Part shown: positions 25,678 to 38,866 of the stretch, piece after piece | How the letters are laid out: each line of letters begins with the position of its first letter | How positions within the stretch are numbered: position 1 is the first letter of the stretch | DNA from: Aculops lycopersici | Lineage: Eukaryota; Arthropoda; Arachnida; Trombidiformes; Eriophyidae | Reading direction: 5' to 3' | Length of the DNA stretch: 64,000 bases | NCBI GenBank assembly: GCA_015350385.1 | Contig: WNKI01000002.1 | Span: 3,236,457-3,300,456, forward strand | Made by a program: the position numbers and the translations under genes | The notes under the pieces: model-generated | What the model saw: the letters and a program-made list of their open reading frames with translations, nothing else | Database searches by the model: none | Told to the model about the DNA's origin: nothing

Positions 25678-26946
25678 AATGTCTTTGTGAGTTCTATTGG
25701 CTCACTGTTGCTATTTGTGTTATGTGTTGTTTCTCGAGTTTAGTTGAGTTCAGTTCAATTTGGTTTGGTTAAGTTAATGTATCGCCTAAAACTTTTTTCG
25801 CACCTGGCCCAGCGTTTGTTTTGCCCCCAGTGTTATGTAACTCTCTGAAGCGGGAGTCCCGGACACACGACAAAAGGCGCAAATTGCATTCCCCTCGCGA
25901 CCAGAGCGTAAGCCTCTATTTATCATCTTGTATTGCGTGTGTGTAACTCGGTAGTTTGGGGGTCAATCGAGAGTGAGACCTGGAATTGGAGATAGAGTTG
26001 GAGTTTGAATGGGACAGTTGCAGGTATGATGATTGGAAATTCCTTTCTTTGATCCTCGGCCAAAGTCGACGACCTTGAGAGTCGCGCCAAACTTACGGCC
26101 AGCCATCTAAGTCTCAGATTGATTTTGGTCCAGTTGGTGATTCCATCTTGCATGAAAAAAACACGTTGATCCATGTGGTTAGCTTTTTCTATCGTTTCCC
26201 TCGCGCTAGTAAATCGAGTGGCAAGCTAGGGGAAGTTAGTAGCTCAACTTTGCCGCAAGAGGGAAAAATCGAACCGATAGCAGGCGAGACACCAACGACC
26301 ACCAAGTTGGCGCTGTATTTTGTTTTATTGCCACAGTATTGTCGAGCCACGAGCATCGGGTTGCCGTTCCTAAAACATGAGCCACGGAAATAACTGACGA
26401 TCAAGTAAGAGGAAGAAGAAGCGGACCAAAGATGGGCGGAGCAAATGGTTTGGCATTCAAACGTTTCGAAGGCCGCCACGAGGTTCTTGCCTGCTCCTAT
26501 TTATTAGACATTTTCCCTTCCTTGTTATGTGACTTGCAAGAGTAGAGACTACTGAATGAGGAATGGACGAGGCCTCAAGAAAAGAAACAGCGCAACCGAT
26601 CCGATTGGTTTTGTGCTCTATTTTGCAAGCCGAGATTACACATGAGAGCAGGCAGATGAGATTACGCCGCAACTCCTCAGCCGTTGGGTAGAGGTAGTTG
26701 ATGTCGTATCCCCCGTTGTTGTTGTAGCTTCGGTTGTAGCTTGAGGATTTCCTCGCCAAAGAACCATCAACGAGTTTCCCATTTAGTTTAGCTTCCAACT
26801 TTCAACTCTCCAAAGGGATCTCGTCTCGTGTTCGCTTCGTTTGCTCTCATATCTGGGCCATCCGGTCTTTTGTGGCTTTTTCCTTGTCGTGGTCGTTGGT
26901 TGTTTGAGTTGGGGTTGGAGTTAAACTTGGACTCAGAATTAGTGAA

Positions 26947-26963
26947 AGAGAGAGAGAGAGAGA
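26947..26963. repeat. GA microsatellite
   Basis: Short (GA)n tract. Confidence 0.8.
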
Positions 26964-28169
26964 GCAAAAGGAAGCCCGCAAATTTTCAATCCTTTGCCGG
27001 CACCACAAAGAGCACGACCACGACAACAAAATTTCAGCAGCAGATCGTATCGCGGTCTTGGTTTTCAGTTTGGATTAGTGCTGCCGCTATGACTCGGTGC
27101 GCTAGAGTGTGAACCTTTGGTCGCTCTTCCAGTTTTAGCCATTCCACTGGTTATTTTCTCTATTTTGTCCAGACTCCAGCTACAACTATAGCTACAGTCG
27201 CAGCACCACCGAGCCAACGAGAGACGCGCTAGGAGGACAACAGCTAGACCGGAAACGAGCAAGATGAGGCTCGCCCCCTCGTGTCCCTCGAGATATGAGG
27301 GCGAGATGAGATGGAGAGGAATCCAATTAGCCCACCGGAAGTGCAGGCTCGGAAGTGCTCCCTATCTATGTGGTTCGAGGCGTATTATGGTAGTCGTTGT
27401 ATTTGTTGTCGAGACTGCGCTTGCTTGACTAAGACTGATGACACAACCGGCGGTTGTTGTTCTGTATAAGTGGCGGCCGCTAGTGTCAAGAGTGCGGTTG
27501 CCAGTTGGCTTGGTCGGCTAACAAAGTAGCTAGCTTGCCAATATCACAACCACCACCAACTGCATAGGTGAAGATACAGAAGCAAACTTGCCGACTGACA
27601 CTTATGACACTCGCGTCAACTTGCGCGTCGTTGCATCGTCGTATAAAAAGTAAACCACTTTATCGCCAACTTCCGGTTGTTACGTCCTCGCAGCCGAGTT
27701 GGCTATCAAAATTCGATCGCGCGAGTTGAATATTTTTGTGCCACAAGCTGTCAGCTTGGTGACCGTGGTGCACAGGAAGCTAAAGTCGGCGCCGATACAA
27801 ACGGGAAAAGGCTACTGGCGCACTTAAGCTATGCAAATCAACGCGTAGCCTCTTCTTCAGTTCAGTCGGTCGACTGGTTGTCTTGCTAGCGCGAGTTTCG
27901 CGCGTAAAACCGATTAGATGGATGAGACAAGTTGCGTGATTTGCAAGAGACTGGCGCAAATCTCGTCAACATGGTCTTGTCATTTGCAGCCGCCAAGGTG
28001 GCTGCGCACCATCTATGGTAAGACCGCTAGGTGCCAAGTTCACTCGGCGGCATCTAGCGACCAAAACCAAAGGCGGCACGTGGAAGTTTAAACTTTGCAA
28101 TCTAATTTCTGCTTTCTCTCTGTCTATCGCGTTTAGCTTTCTCAGTCGACCTCCATTAAAACTAAATCC

Positions 28170-28194
28170 CTCTCTCTCTCTCTCTCTCTCTCTT
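28170..28194. repeat. CT microsatellite
   Basis: Uninterrupted (CT)n. The Leu-Ser repeat frame over it is an artefact. Confidence 0.9.
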
Positions 28195-29334
28195 TCTTGC
28201 CAAAGTTCAGTTGCCAATCACCCGCTAGCTTCTCCGAGCGTCCGATCGTCTTCCTCTCGCTTCGGCTCGAAATTTCTCCCGAATTTCAAACCGAAACTCT
28301 GAAAATTGGCACCCCTCTTCCCCTTTCAGACTGCAGCAGTTTGAACGATTTAAGGGTGGAAATTGCATTCGCATTCACGTAGCAAGAGTGAGCGAGACGC
28401 ACAGACACAGTGCAAAATGAATGAAGAATGCAGTTTTTGTTTGCTGATTGAATTTGTCGCGGGCGCCACTAAAAGCGTATTAGTTGACTAGTTGGTTGGC
28501 AGTGGTAGTGGTAGTGAAAATTTGCAACCACCAAAAAGAAGAAGTCGGGTTGGAAACCAGAAAACTAGTCCGCTGTCTAGCTTTTGGTTTGCTCCCCCCC
28601 CCCCCCGTTAGTGGTGTGATTATTTTCGCATAAAGAGCACAGCAGCTGGAGCAGTAGTCACAAGTTGAGATGAGGGGTGACGAGATAGACGAAGCAATGC
28701 GATTGTTATGCATGAGCCAAAGAGAAGCGACAAAAACCACCACCATAGAGGGCGAGCCCACGACACCAAGATCCAACTTCCGCCTCTGGGGTCTTGCGGG
28801 CCAAAAGTGCATCTGTATGTGTGCTGAGCCCACTAAGGCCATTCGCTTTGCCCCATAGCTGCTGGTTATAAACTAGAGCGAGCAAATAGAGGAGAGGATG
28901 ACTAGATGGGGGAGAAGGGCGTACATAAGCCGGATGTTGTGCCGCTCTTTGCCGGGCCAAGTTCATGAGCGTTGAGTGTATCACGCATATAGAGAGTCGA
29001 AGCAGCAACAAACAAGCATCTTGTTTGTAGTATGCCAAGACACCAAGTCTAGCCAAATACTAAGCAGACGTCAAATATGCCGTACAACTAGCGGTGCCAG
29101 GCACCAAGCTCCGCGCTCCTTGACGCTGTCCGCCGGAAGTGGTCGAGTCCAGTTCGCGTTCATTCTGCCACTCGCTCGCTAGCTTGAGTTTTATCAATCG
29201 ATCAATCAATTCCTTAATCTTAATGAACTCGCCAGTCTCGTGCCAACTTCCGCTCTCTCTCTCTCTCTCTCCACTTCCCTTGTAGTCATCGTCTTAAACT
29301 TGGTACTGCTCCCGATTCGTTGCACTTCATCTGT

Positions 29335-29393
29335 CCGAGTTCCGGTTGTACTTCCGGCGCTAAGGATGCGCCAGAAGTACAACAGGAACTCGG
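29335..29393. ncRNA. Long hairpin, 24 of 26 pairs, possible small-RNA precursor
   Basis: Bases 29335-29360 pair with 29368-29393 around the 7-nt loop TAAGGAT. Only positions 29344/29384 and 29355/29373 fail to pair. The 59-nt size and stem length are near those of a compact pre-miRNA, but the loop is small and the stem is almost perfect, so a simple inverted repeat is as likely. No homology to a known microRNA is claimed. Confidence 0.3.
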
Positions 29394-31665
29394 TTGTGCA
29401 GCAGAGCGAGCCATCCTCAGTCTCATAAGCAACAGCAGCAATGGCTATGGTAGCATTCAGAAAAGATGCGATACCAAAATAAATAAATAGATAGATAGAT
29501 AAGCTTGATGCGGTGGCTAGCTAGCGCGCTTGATCCAAATCAGTAGCCAGCTCACCTGAATTTGTTTCACCGGTAGCGGCGGCGGCATAATCGGACTGGG
29601 CAAGTCTACTTAGCCTCTCGTGGCTCGCATTTCTTCAAGCGTTAGCATTAAGGCTGGCCAACCAGCAACGTGTTTTTGCCACCATAGAGCCACCCAGTGC
29701 AATAGGTGCCGTGCGCTCGCTAGCGGCCCACCAGGTAATCCGCCTGTCACATTAATTTTGCCTCACAGCAACTAGCGAGAGTCGGTAGTCTCGGGCCTCC
29801 AGTTTTTGCTTGGTTTGGTGCGATGCGACGCGAGCGCCGACCTGGCGGCAGGCCAGAGCGAGGTAATCCGCCAACCTAAGTTGATGGAAATAACTTTAAC
29901 CAGACCTAAGCTCGAAGGGGAACGGCGCTCGTTAGCTTCCATTGAATGGAGGAAGGGAAAGCGAACGATCGCTAGTGGGCCAGTGAATTGCCGTCGGCTG
30001 CCTCTACATCTGGTTAGCTAGCGGTTAGCTTGCTGGCCAGCTAGCTGTTGGAGCTCTCCAATTGCCAAGGCAAAGTTTTCATTGGCAGCCATCGAGGCGC
30101 CGAATGACTATTGCAGCTTTTGGCCGCTTTGTTGCATATCCGACTACCCGACTATCAAACGAGCAAAAGGAGTTGTGAACCATGCCTATGAGTGATAAAG
30201 GCCCGAGGGAGCCGCCAGCAGCACCCGCCAACTGAAGGGCGTCCAATCTTCGGCTCAAAGTTTCAATGTGGCCAAAATGCCATTTGTTCGAGCATAAGCC
30301 GCCGCCTGCCTTCTGGTGAGAGGCAAACTCAAAATCATCTGGCCACTTGGCTAGATGATTTGGCGGCCGCTGGTCGGTGGCCGGAAGTTGCGTTGTCGTT
30401 CTCGGTCGGTGGTTGCTGTAGCCGTTGTTGTTGCTGAGATGGTTGTTATGCAATGCGCTTTACAAGCATTTCGTGGCACCAGAGCGAACCAGCCAGCCAA
30501 CGATCGATCGATCGGATGAATGAATGGATTGGATTGGATGGGATCGATTGCCTAGCCAACATAGAGACACAAACTTGGCGGCCACTTGCAAAGTCTTACA
30601 CTCTCGATAGTCATAACTCATGCTGCTCCTACTCCTTCCCCTTGAGCAATGTATTTGTATGTCCATGTGCGCAAGGTGGTGTTGTTATGAGGCGACTTGA
30701 GGAGCCGGAAACTATGCGACCAAAATTACCACCATGTTCACTTGCATACGAACCGCCGAGACCCCACTACTTGTTTGAGGATTGGCCGACACTTGGCCGG
30801 AGCGGAGTTGAGTTGAGGGCAACGTCAACATTATAGAGCGCAACTCTTTCCAGCTTCCAGTTCGAATCCAAAAGAAGAGAAAAAAGAGGAGGCAGCAATG
30901 GGAGGAGACAAATCGATGTGCCCGTTAGCCAAACTCTGGGTTAAGTTTGTTTGGTTCGGTTTGGTTTGGTTGAGTTTGGTTCAATTTACGGGCCAACGGA
31001 GGTCTAGACGGCGGATCATTAGCGTCGATTATCGGCGTCAACGTTTTTCACCCTTCTATCTTCCTCTTTCTCTTCATTTGCTAGCTTCTCGAACAACTTA
31101 AGGCCAGCAAACTAGCTAACAAAACTTACTAAGCTCGTGCCGCCACTTGCGCCACATTCAATCGAACGATTAGCGTGGCAACCTCATCGCTTTTAGTGAG
31201 TCACTTCCTCGTCTTTGCCCCCCCCCCGCTTAAGTCCCTCGAGGGAAACGCTAATTTGGAGCACGAGCTTCCAGTTCAGTTTGTTGCCCAAGTTGAGCAG
31301 TCAGTTGTGGCTGCAGCAGCTTGTTAGTAATGGCAAACTTTGAACGAGCAGCAAGTTCATTTGTTTAAGGGCACGAGAGGAAGAGAGAAAGAGAAATAGA
31401 GTGAAAGGGAAAAAACTAACGAGTTTATTTCCCTTACTCAACGTTTAGTGTTAGTTTTGTTGTTATTGCTGCCTGCTTTACTCTGTTGCCCAAACATTCG
31501 ACTGACAGCAACTTGCTTGTGCGCGTTTAAGTTTGTTGTCTGTTGCGTAGACGATGAAGACAACAACGACGATAAAAACATTCAATTGCCTCGGCGAATG
31601 AGAAAAACATTTTAGTTAGTTTGCTGTATGCTCGAGTTCAAGACAAACACACGCACAAAAACTGG

Positions 31666-31729
31666 CAAGTCGCTAGGCGCTCGTTTGCTGGTCGCGCACA
31701 CAACCAGCGAGCGAGCGCCTAGCGACTTG
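31666..31729 (+). ncRNA. Long hairpin, 27-bp stem, possible small-RNA precursor
   Basis: Arms 31666-31692 and 31703-31729 pair at every position around a 10-nt loop. There are 25 Watson-Crick pairs and two G-U wobbles (31684/31711, 31686/31709) when read as plus-strand RNA. On the opposite strand the two wobbles become A/C mismatches, so the structure favours the plus strand. This is the strongest fold in the window. Whether it is transcribed is unknown. Confidence 0.35.
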
Positions 31730-31971
31730 GTGGTCACGGCGCACAGTACACGATCCAATGGAGCTGTGCGTAACACACGCACCGAGTTGTGGACAGTAAG
31801 CGGGAGCTAGTTGGCCGGCCGGCTGGCCGGCCATTGACACTGGCGGCCGAAACTGAGGTGGAGAAAAGGGAGAGGGAAAGAGTAGGGGTTTAGTTTGCCA
31901 CTTGCACACTGCAGTATATTAATATTAATGTTGGTTTCTCATCGCAAGTCTCCTCTCCTTTACTCAAACTT

Positions 31972-31975
<4 letters not shown>

Positions 31976-32002
<27 letters not shown>
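31976..32002. repeat. CT microsatellite
   Basis: Uninterrupted (CT)n of about 13 units. Confidence 0.9.
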
Positions 32003-32230
32003 ATGAGTTGCTCAGCCGCTTGCTGTGCTCTTGGCGATTGTGCCAAGTGTGGCGCCCAAAATAGGAGCTCCTCTGGGGCCTTGGACTTTGGCGCCACTCT
32101 TTTGGCTTCTAGTTTGCTAGCTAAAAAGCAGGCAACAGGACAAATTCAATCTGCGACCACCAAGTGACTCAATTGAACTCGACAGGCGTAGTCAAGTTTT
32201 CTGCTAACTTAGATTCTTAGTAGCCACAGC

Positions 32231-32255
32231 TCCCGCTGCTACTATTGCAGCGGGA
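32231..32255. repeat. Hairpin, 9-bp perfect stem
   Basis: Bases 32231-32239 pair with 32247-32255 around a 7-nt loop. Confidence 0.7.
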
Positions 32256-32673
32256 CGAAGTCCGACGAAATCGAAACTTGCTCAAGTCTGGGCAAAGAAT
32301 GAACTTGGACTCTTGCCGCTGACTTCCGGCGCTTCAAATGGCCCGTGTGGTCGGCCATTAATCACGCAAAATCTCGCTCACTAGTCGGACAAGAATGTTC
32401 GGCCGTTCGGTCCGTTGCTTGGTCGTAGAGTTAACTTGGAGAAGAAAAGAGTTGGGCTAACTACTTGCATGACCGAAGGGGGCGTGGCTCTTGAGTAAGC
32501 GGCGACTAAACAACGGGAGCAATCGCAGTGGACACGCCCACTCCGAATTGACCGCTGCTCTCTTCAGTCGCGGTGTTTCTCAGTCAGAATTTGTAGTTGC
32601 AACTCGCGAGTCGCGACTAGCGGCGGCAGCGACGACCAGATCAAATATTTGACATTGAGCGCGCAGTCTTAAG

Positions 32674-32687
32674 ACTGAGAAACTAAC
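32674..32687. repeat. 14-bp perfect palindrome
   Basis: CAGTCTTAAGACTG is self-complementary. Confidence 0.8.
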
Positions 32688-32888
32688 GGTTGGCAAGCTA
32701 GTAAACACAATTGCTCTCAACGCGTCCATTGGTCACCAACTCAATGGGTGCGCGAGGCTCAAGCGGCTGATGATCCGAATGGAGCCGCCGAGTTATTGGG
32801 AATAAGCTAAGCAACTCTCTCACTCTCGCTAGCAAACAAAGTTACTAGTTTACTCGCCTGTTAGCCAGTGAGAGAGTAGAACTCAAAC

Positions 32889-32922
32889 TCGATGGGTCAA
32901 GCCAATCAATTTGACCCATCGA
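32889..32922. repeat. Hairpin, 12-bp perfect stem
   Basis: Bases 32889-32900 pair with 32911-32922 around a 10-nt loop. Confidence 0.8.
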
Positions 32923-33669
32923 TTTGGCTGCTCGTTCGAATTGGAAGCAGCGGCAGCGTTGCAATTGAAGTTAACGGCGAGCTGCTCTGCCACTTGTAAG
33001 GCTCCATTCCCGTTTCCCCTCTTGTAAATGAATAGCTAGTGCGCGGGTAGACAGACGAACGTTGATTCAATTATCCCATCAACGGAAACTCGGCGCCTCG
33101 ATGCCCGAATCGCACGCTAAACTAAACGAAACCGGGCACTTGGAACTCGTGGCTTAATTTGTGGCTTAGCAGTTCTCAGCTCGAATCGACTCGGCGGGAG
33201 TTTTGTGCTGACTTTGCATTGTTTATAAGTGTTAGAGGAGAGCCGTGCACTTCAGTATACGACGACCAATCAAGTGCAATGAAATGCATAAAAGTGGATG
33301 TCAAAACTTGAACTTTATCGAGAATCTCCACCACCATCTTTGTGGTAATGGTCATAAAGTTCCATTCAATTTGAAGATGACAGACACTCACTCATTTGCA
33401 TTTGAATGCTGAGATAGAGGGAGAAACTTGACCGGACGAGTTGATTGACCAGCGGTCGGCGGAGGTTGACAGTTCAACCTTCTTCGTGGTTACTGTTGTT
33501 GCTATTGCACTTTTGCCGCTGATCTTGCCATCAGACAAGCAAAAGATGGAGCATCAATGGCTAGATTAAAGATGTAGTGGCAGTTTTTAATACTGCTGCT
33601 AGTCTTGTGGTCAGCTAAGCTTTGATCCTCGTCGCTGTGGAAATTTTGCAATCTCAACTAGGTGCAGCA

Positions 33670-33675
<6 letters not shown>

Positions 33676-33701
<26 letters not shown>
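33676..33701. repeat. GA microsatellite
   Basis: Nearly uninterrupted (GA)n. Confidence 0.9.
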
Positions 33702-35013
33702 CACTAAAGATTGAAAGTCAAGCTCAATAAAAGGAGCGACGTCGAAGCACGAAATGAAAACGAATCTGACTTTGCGACAACTTATGAGGATGAAAATGAT
33801 GCGCCCGGTCAGCTTGCCGCCGCAGCAATTGGTTGCAGTTGAGTGCCACCATTAGCCTTACCTGTCCCCTTCTGCTTTAGTGCGAGCATCTAAAGTAAGC
33901 TTGCCAGCTAGCCGCTACTGCTACTCTGAGTTCCTTTGTGACATCCACCAAAGCGACTCGCTGCCTAAATCTAACCTGTCGCCATCGTCTCCGTGCTTCT
34001 GCTACTGCTTGGCGTTTTCGTTTCTCTTTGTCGTCGTTGTCTCGCTGGTTGGTAAGTGGCTCGTTTCGTCAAGAGAGTCACTTGCAAAATGCAGTGGCAG
34101 TCGCCGTCGCCATTGCAAAAAAGCACCTGCAACTGCAGCGGTCAATTAAATAATCTGTCCAGCTAATTTGCTCTTGCCGTTACCTGCCGATGACACTGCC
34201 GCTTGCCAAATTGAGTTCAATGCAAAGTTAGTGCATCCAGCTCACGAACACACAACTTTTTGACTTCTTTCTCGCACTTAATCTGTTCTTCTCGTCTTTT
34301 CACTTGCGACGACGACGACAAAGACCACTACTAACAAGAGGAGAAGCAAGATGAAAGCTACGCATTCGAATGTTCCCTTCTCTAGAAGTTGACCAGCTTT
34401 CAGTGTTTTAAATTCCATCTGATGAACTCTCTCTGCCTCTCTTTCTCTACTTTGCGCTGGCCAACAGCCCGACCACCTGTCGCTAGACGGCGCCACCGAT
34501 TGTGAGAGATGAAAAGAAATTGAGACGTCAATAGTTTGGCATTGACTTTTAAATTTCACTCTACTCTCTTTTTCTCTCCTTTTCTTGCCACACTTTTGCA
34601 TTAGTTCCAATGCAACCCGCAAGCCACAAGTTGTTTGTTGTTGATGGCACAGCGAGATATCTCGTCAGCTACGCAATAGTAACAAGTGGTTAACGTTTAG
34701 GCTAACTATTGGTCGGCCATCGGGAAGGCAAACTAAAGCAGGCTAAGCTAAATTAAGCTATGCGAAGGTGAGAACTACAGGTAAACTGGCGACGCCACTT
34801 AAAGGAGCAAGCTAATCGGATTTGGCACTTGGCGAGGCGCAAATTAGAATGTAGAGAAGAGAGAGAGAGAGAAGAAAAGAATTAGAATTAGATTCAAAGT
34901 GATAGAAAGCGAGAGTAAGAGGGAAGGCAACCAAGACAACAACGGCAACAACAAATTGGAATTCTAGCCCGCAGTCATTATTATTATCATCATTATCATA
35001 CTTATTATTATAA

Positions 35014-35054
35014 CTCTCTCTCTCTCTNNNNNNNNNNNNNNNNNNNNTTACTTA

Positions 35055-35129
<75 letters not shown>
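35014..35129. repeat. CT microsatellite with an embedded assembly gap
   Basis: CT repeats occupy 35014-35027 and 35058-35129, the second with about 36 units. Between them lie exactly 20 N (35028-35047) and a short TTACTTACTA bridge. The round gap length is a conventional placeholder, so true repeat length and any sequence lost there are unknown. Confidence 0.95.
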
Positions 35130-35133
<4 letters not shown>

Positions 35134-35269
35134 ATCAGTATTATTATCGCCGCTCATTCGCTTGTAATGCTCACGTGCACTAATTACGCAACGCGGACTA
35201 GCTGCTAATACCAAGTTAGACCAGTTAACTGGCTGGTGGCAAACCGATAGACGAGCCAAAGATCGCTTA

Positions 35270-35293
35270 TTGTTGTTGTTGTTGTTGTTGTTG
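35270..35293. repeat. (GTT)n microsatellite
   Basis: Eight tandem TGT/GTT units. Confidence 0.9.
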
Positions 35294-36340
35294 CAATCGT
35301 CGTCGATGCTAAAGCCGACGACTGCCTTTTCCCCATTCAATCGGCCAATCAGATTGGTTGTAACGAGTGGGCTAACAGGTAACTCACAGGTAAAGAGCAG
35401 CAACCTGTTGGGACGCGAGCCACAAGCAATGGTGCTATTCTTGGCAACTCCATAGGCAACCACCACTTGTTGTAGGTAGTAGCGATCCAATTGAATGGCA
35501 ATGAGATTTCCACTCGACCGGTCGGTCGCTCGTTCGATCTGCCTGCTCGACTGCCAGCCAAAAGGCAAAGTGGCTCTCTCATCGAGTCGCTAGCCAGTCG
35601 AAGTAAGCTAACTGGCTAACCAGCGACCACTTGTAGATTCGGCAACCACTTTGCGTTGGAATTTAAAAGTTAGAGTAAATCTTCTTGTTTTCACTCTCAC
35701 TCTCTCCTTCTCTCTAAGGCTTGCCACTTTCTCGCATTTAAATGGGAGATGGTTTTTTCTCTCCATCTCTAGTTTTTTATGTCGTATGAAAAGGAGCTCG
35801 TTGAGTGCGGTTACATATTGTTAACGAGCAATTTAACCATTGGATATATTTGTGATATGGCATCGCGAATACCTCAATGCGATTGCTATGCTAACGAGCT
35901 GCTCGTTATATGCTGCTTTTGCTGCCGCTGCTGCCATTACCCCTGCTACTGCCACTTGTCTTCATATTACCAGCACCGGCCACTTGGATTATTGGCCATC
36001 TGACCGCTCACTTCACCTTATGTCAGTCAGCTCATCGCTTCCGGCTGCTCTCCTCCTTCCCCCTGAAGCTCTTGTCGCTCGCTCTCGCTGTTGCTTATAT
36101 CACTAGTCTTAGTTTAAGCTCTCTGAATTCAATCGAACCTCAAGCCAACTCCAACGTCGTCACATCTAGCTCACTCGATCAGTTTTGTGGTCTTGCCAAG
36201 ACAACGACAGCAACAACTAATGGCAAGCTAACTAAACTGACCTCTCGTCGCAAGTGCATTCTTCTCGATCCATAGCACACGACCAAATTGTGTTCAAGCG
36301 CAAGCCAGCCTCCCCTAGGATCGAGAGTTTAGCCGACCAA

Positions 36341-36372
36341 AGTTTAGTTTAGTTTAGTTTAGTTTGGTTTAG
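36341..36372. repeat. (AGTTT)n tandem repeat
   Basis: About six AGTTT units, with one TTTGG variant near the right end. Confidence 0.8.
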
Positions 36373-38866
36373 CTCTCAACTCGTAGAAAGCAAATCAAGA
36401 CAACGAGCGCGAAACACAATACAAAGCACGCCGACCGCCGATTAACGATAACTGATAACAGCCACCTGTTGTCATAGTATTTTTCGTCACCATCGTCGTC
36501 GCTATCGTTTTCAATCGTTCTCGTTACGAAAGAGTCGAGGGTACTGGTTATTGCGCGTAACAACTGTTGCCTCTACTTATGCAAATACCTGCTCAGTTTA
36601 TCGATTTAAACGCCAACGCTACCAACCAAAACGACCACTACAGCGACGGCTTCGTTCTAAACAAACGCGAGCCATGAATATGAGGAATGCAATCTGAGCA
36701 TCGAATGTCGGTTTGTCGCTGATCACCGTAGTTGTGGCTTGATCGTCGTCATCGTCGTCGTGGTTGTAGTTGTTGTTGCGTCTTCTCGTGTCCCTTGGAT
36801 TAGTGGGTCCAGTTAACAGGTGGCCGCCGCTCAGTTGCTCACTTGGCTCGTTGGTTGGTCTGCTGGTCAGGTGAGAGTTTCGTCGTGAGCTAACTCGAAC
36901 GTAAACTCGAAACTCGGTTGAGTTTCGACTTGAATTTGAAGGGGAGCTACGTCTTCGTCTTCGTCGTCGACGACGAATGCTAACGCAACTCGACACATAA
37001 AAAGGGAGAGGGGGAAAGTGAATTCCGCTGCCAATTGATTTGCGCAGCTATAAGCAACCCTTCGAACTCTTTGTTCTCTTCCATCTCCCCGCACAGCACA
37101 CACTTGTTACTCGTCTTCTCGCCGTTTCTTTAGCTGTTGATCTTTCAACCATTGCGTTGCAACATTTTGCCAAGCTCTTTCTCCTTCACTCCCTCCCGTG
37201 CGCTAGTGTTGCGCAGGTGAAGCAATGCCATTTCAAGTGATGGAGATGGTGTTGGTGTTGGAAGTAAAGAGACCGGGCAGCTGGCCGGCGAGCGAGCGGA
37301 TCCGGCGCTTGCACAATGAGCGCGCTCAACTTTATGGACAGGAAGCGAGAGTTGTAAATGTTTGCGCAAAAAGTGGCCTGCTCCTCTGCCAGCAACCACC
37401 TGACTACACCTGCGCACGGTCTAGTTTCTCCGTAGTCGTCGACTGCTAATACTAACACAACTGGAAGTGACCAGCAAGCCAGATTCACACACTTAACTCG
37501 TCACTAACTCTCAACGCGTTCTCCCACTTTAGCTGAAGAGGAGAACGCGCTTTTTGCAGCGGAGAGCCAAACACAAAGGCTCACCTGTTGCCTCAACTCC
37601 CATGCGTCAACTCTCTAAGCGAGGCACAAGCTAACTAGTTGCGTCATCTCAGTTGCGATTCCTCGTTGCTTGTCCTGTGGCTCCATTTCGACCAGCAACC
37701 TGAAAGCGATTGTTTATTTAATTATGATCTGAGCTCACGAAGACGCCGGCTACGTTTGCGCTCGTCGCTCCTTGCAGCGGCGGCGGCGGTGGCGATAAAG
37801 CTGGCAGCGAGCGAGGATAAAGGCAACAGAAAACAATGAGCACTCACAGGTGAGACTTTAGTGACTTGGTCACTCGCTCACTGTCTTACCTGAAGCCGGG
37901 CCAATTTGTTTCGCTTTGCTTCCTGGCCGCCAGACTCAGAGTCCAGAGAGCAAAGCCTTTGACTTTCGCTTTTTCGAGTCTCTCGTGTGAACAAACGCGA
38001 GCTAGTTGCTTGGTGGGTTTGTGTTCGTGAGTGGAACCGGGCAAGCCAAAAGCAGAGGCATACAAAATCCGGGTAAGAATTATAGCTTTAGTGACTGGTT
38101 TGCCGCTTGGCTAAAGTTCCAGCGAGCTAGCTGGCTAGCTGGCAACAGGCGACACAATCGCCTGGTGTGCTGCTCGCCTGTCGTCGGCGCATTAAGACTT
38201 TGGGCCCGAGAGGACAACTTGCAAGAGCTCTGGCTGTCGGCCGGGCAACAAACTTTAGACTGCAACTGGCTGGCTTAATTCAATTACAAATGGCCAGTCA
38301 CTTTCTATGTGCCATCCGATGTGTCCACCCGTGTTGGCGGCGCTCGTGTGCGCTGATTAATGGCCGCACCTGAGCGCCGCTTGAGTCCTTGCTGCTCACT
38401 TTTTTGTTCCCTCTGAAGGTTTGCCCTTCAACTAAACAGAGAGCGAGCGAGTGAGAGAAAGAAAGTCAGCGAGCGAGCGACGGAAAGGGACTCACGATTA
38501 GCGACAACCACTTGTTTGTGCCGAGTCCGGAGGCCACTCTTTGATGGCTTGATTTTTACCTGCATTTCAAATCGTATTAAGAGAGTCGGAGGGAAAGAGG
38601 AAAAAATTGAACTTTTCTTCGCTTGAGAAAGTTGCGCAACTGCTTAGCGTAACCAGCAAACGACACGATCCACGCTAACGAAATAGAGAGACAACCAGGT
38701 GAATGGCAAAACAAATCGAATCACCAAATGAGCATTCGAGACGAGAATTGATTTAAGCTCGCACTTATGTGTCAAACTGTCTGTTCTTTTGTATGACCGC
38801 TCCGCTCCACTCCACTGGTTTGCTATGTGTCATTTTAGCAGCTGACTCTCAATCGAGGGGCTAGTG

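Noticed and set aside
28015..28302. Frames with SLSLSLSL tracts (also near 9.7, 31.9 and 62.4 kb)
   Set aside because: All are translations of CT microsatellites.
29240..29428. Plus-strand frame with a Leu/Ser/Val hydrophobic start resembling a signal peptide
   Set aside because: The hydrophobic part is a CT repeat and the rest covers the 29335 hairpin; no independent coding evidence.
30841..30875. GTTCGAATCC as a tRNA B box
   Set aside because: No matching A box or cloverleaf arms are found upstream, and the first G of the consensus is missing.
35058..35568. Minus-strand frame with long Arg-Glu repeats crossing the gap
   Set aside because: It is the translation of a CT microsatellite and of N bases; no domain outside the repeat.
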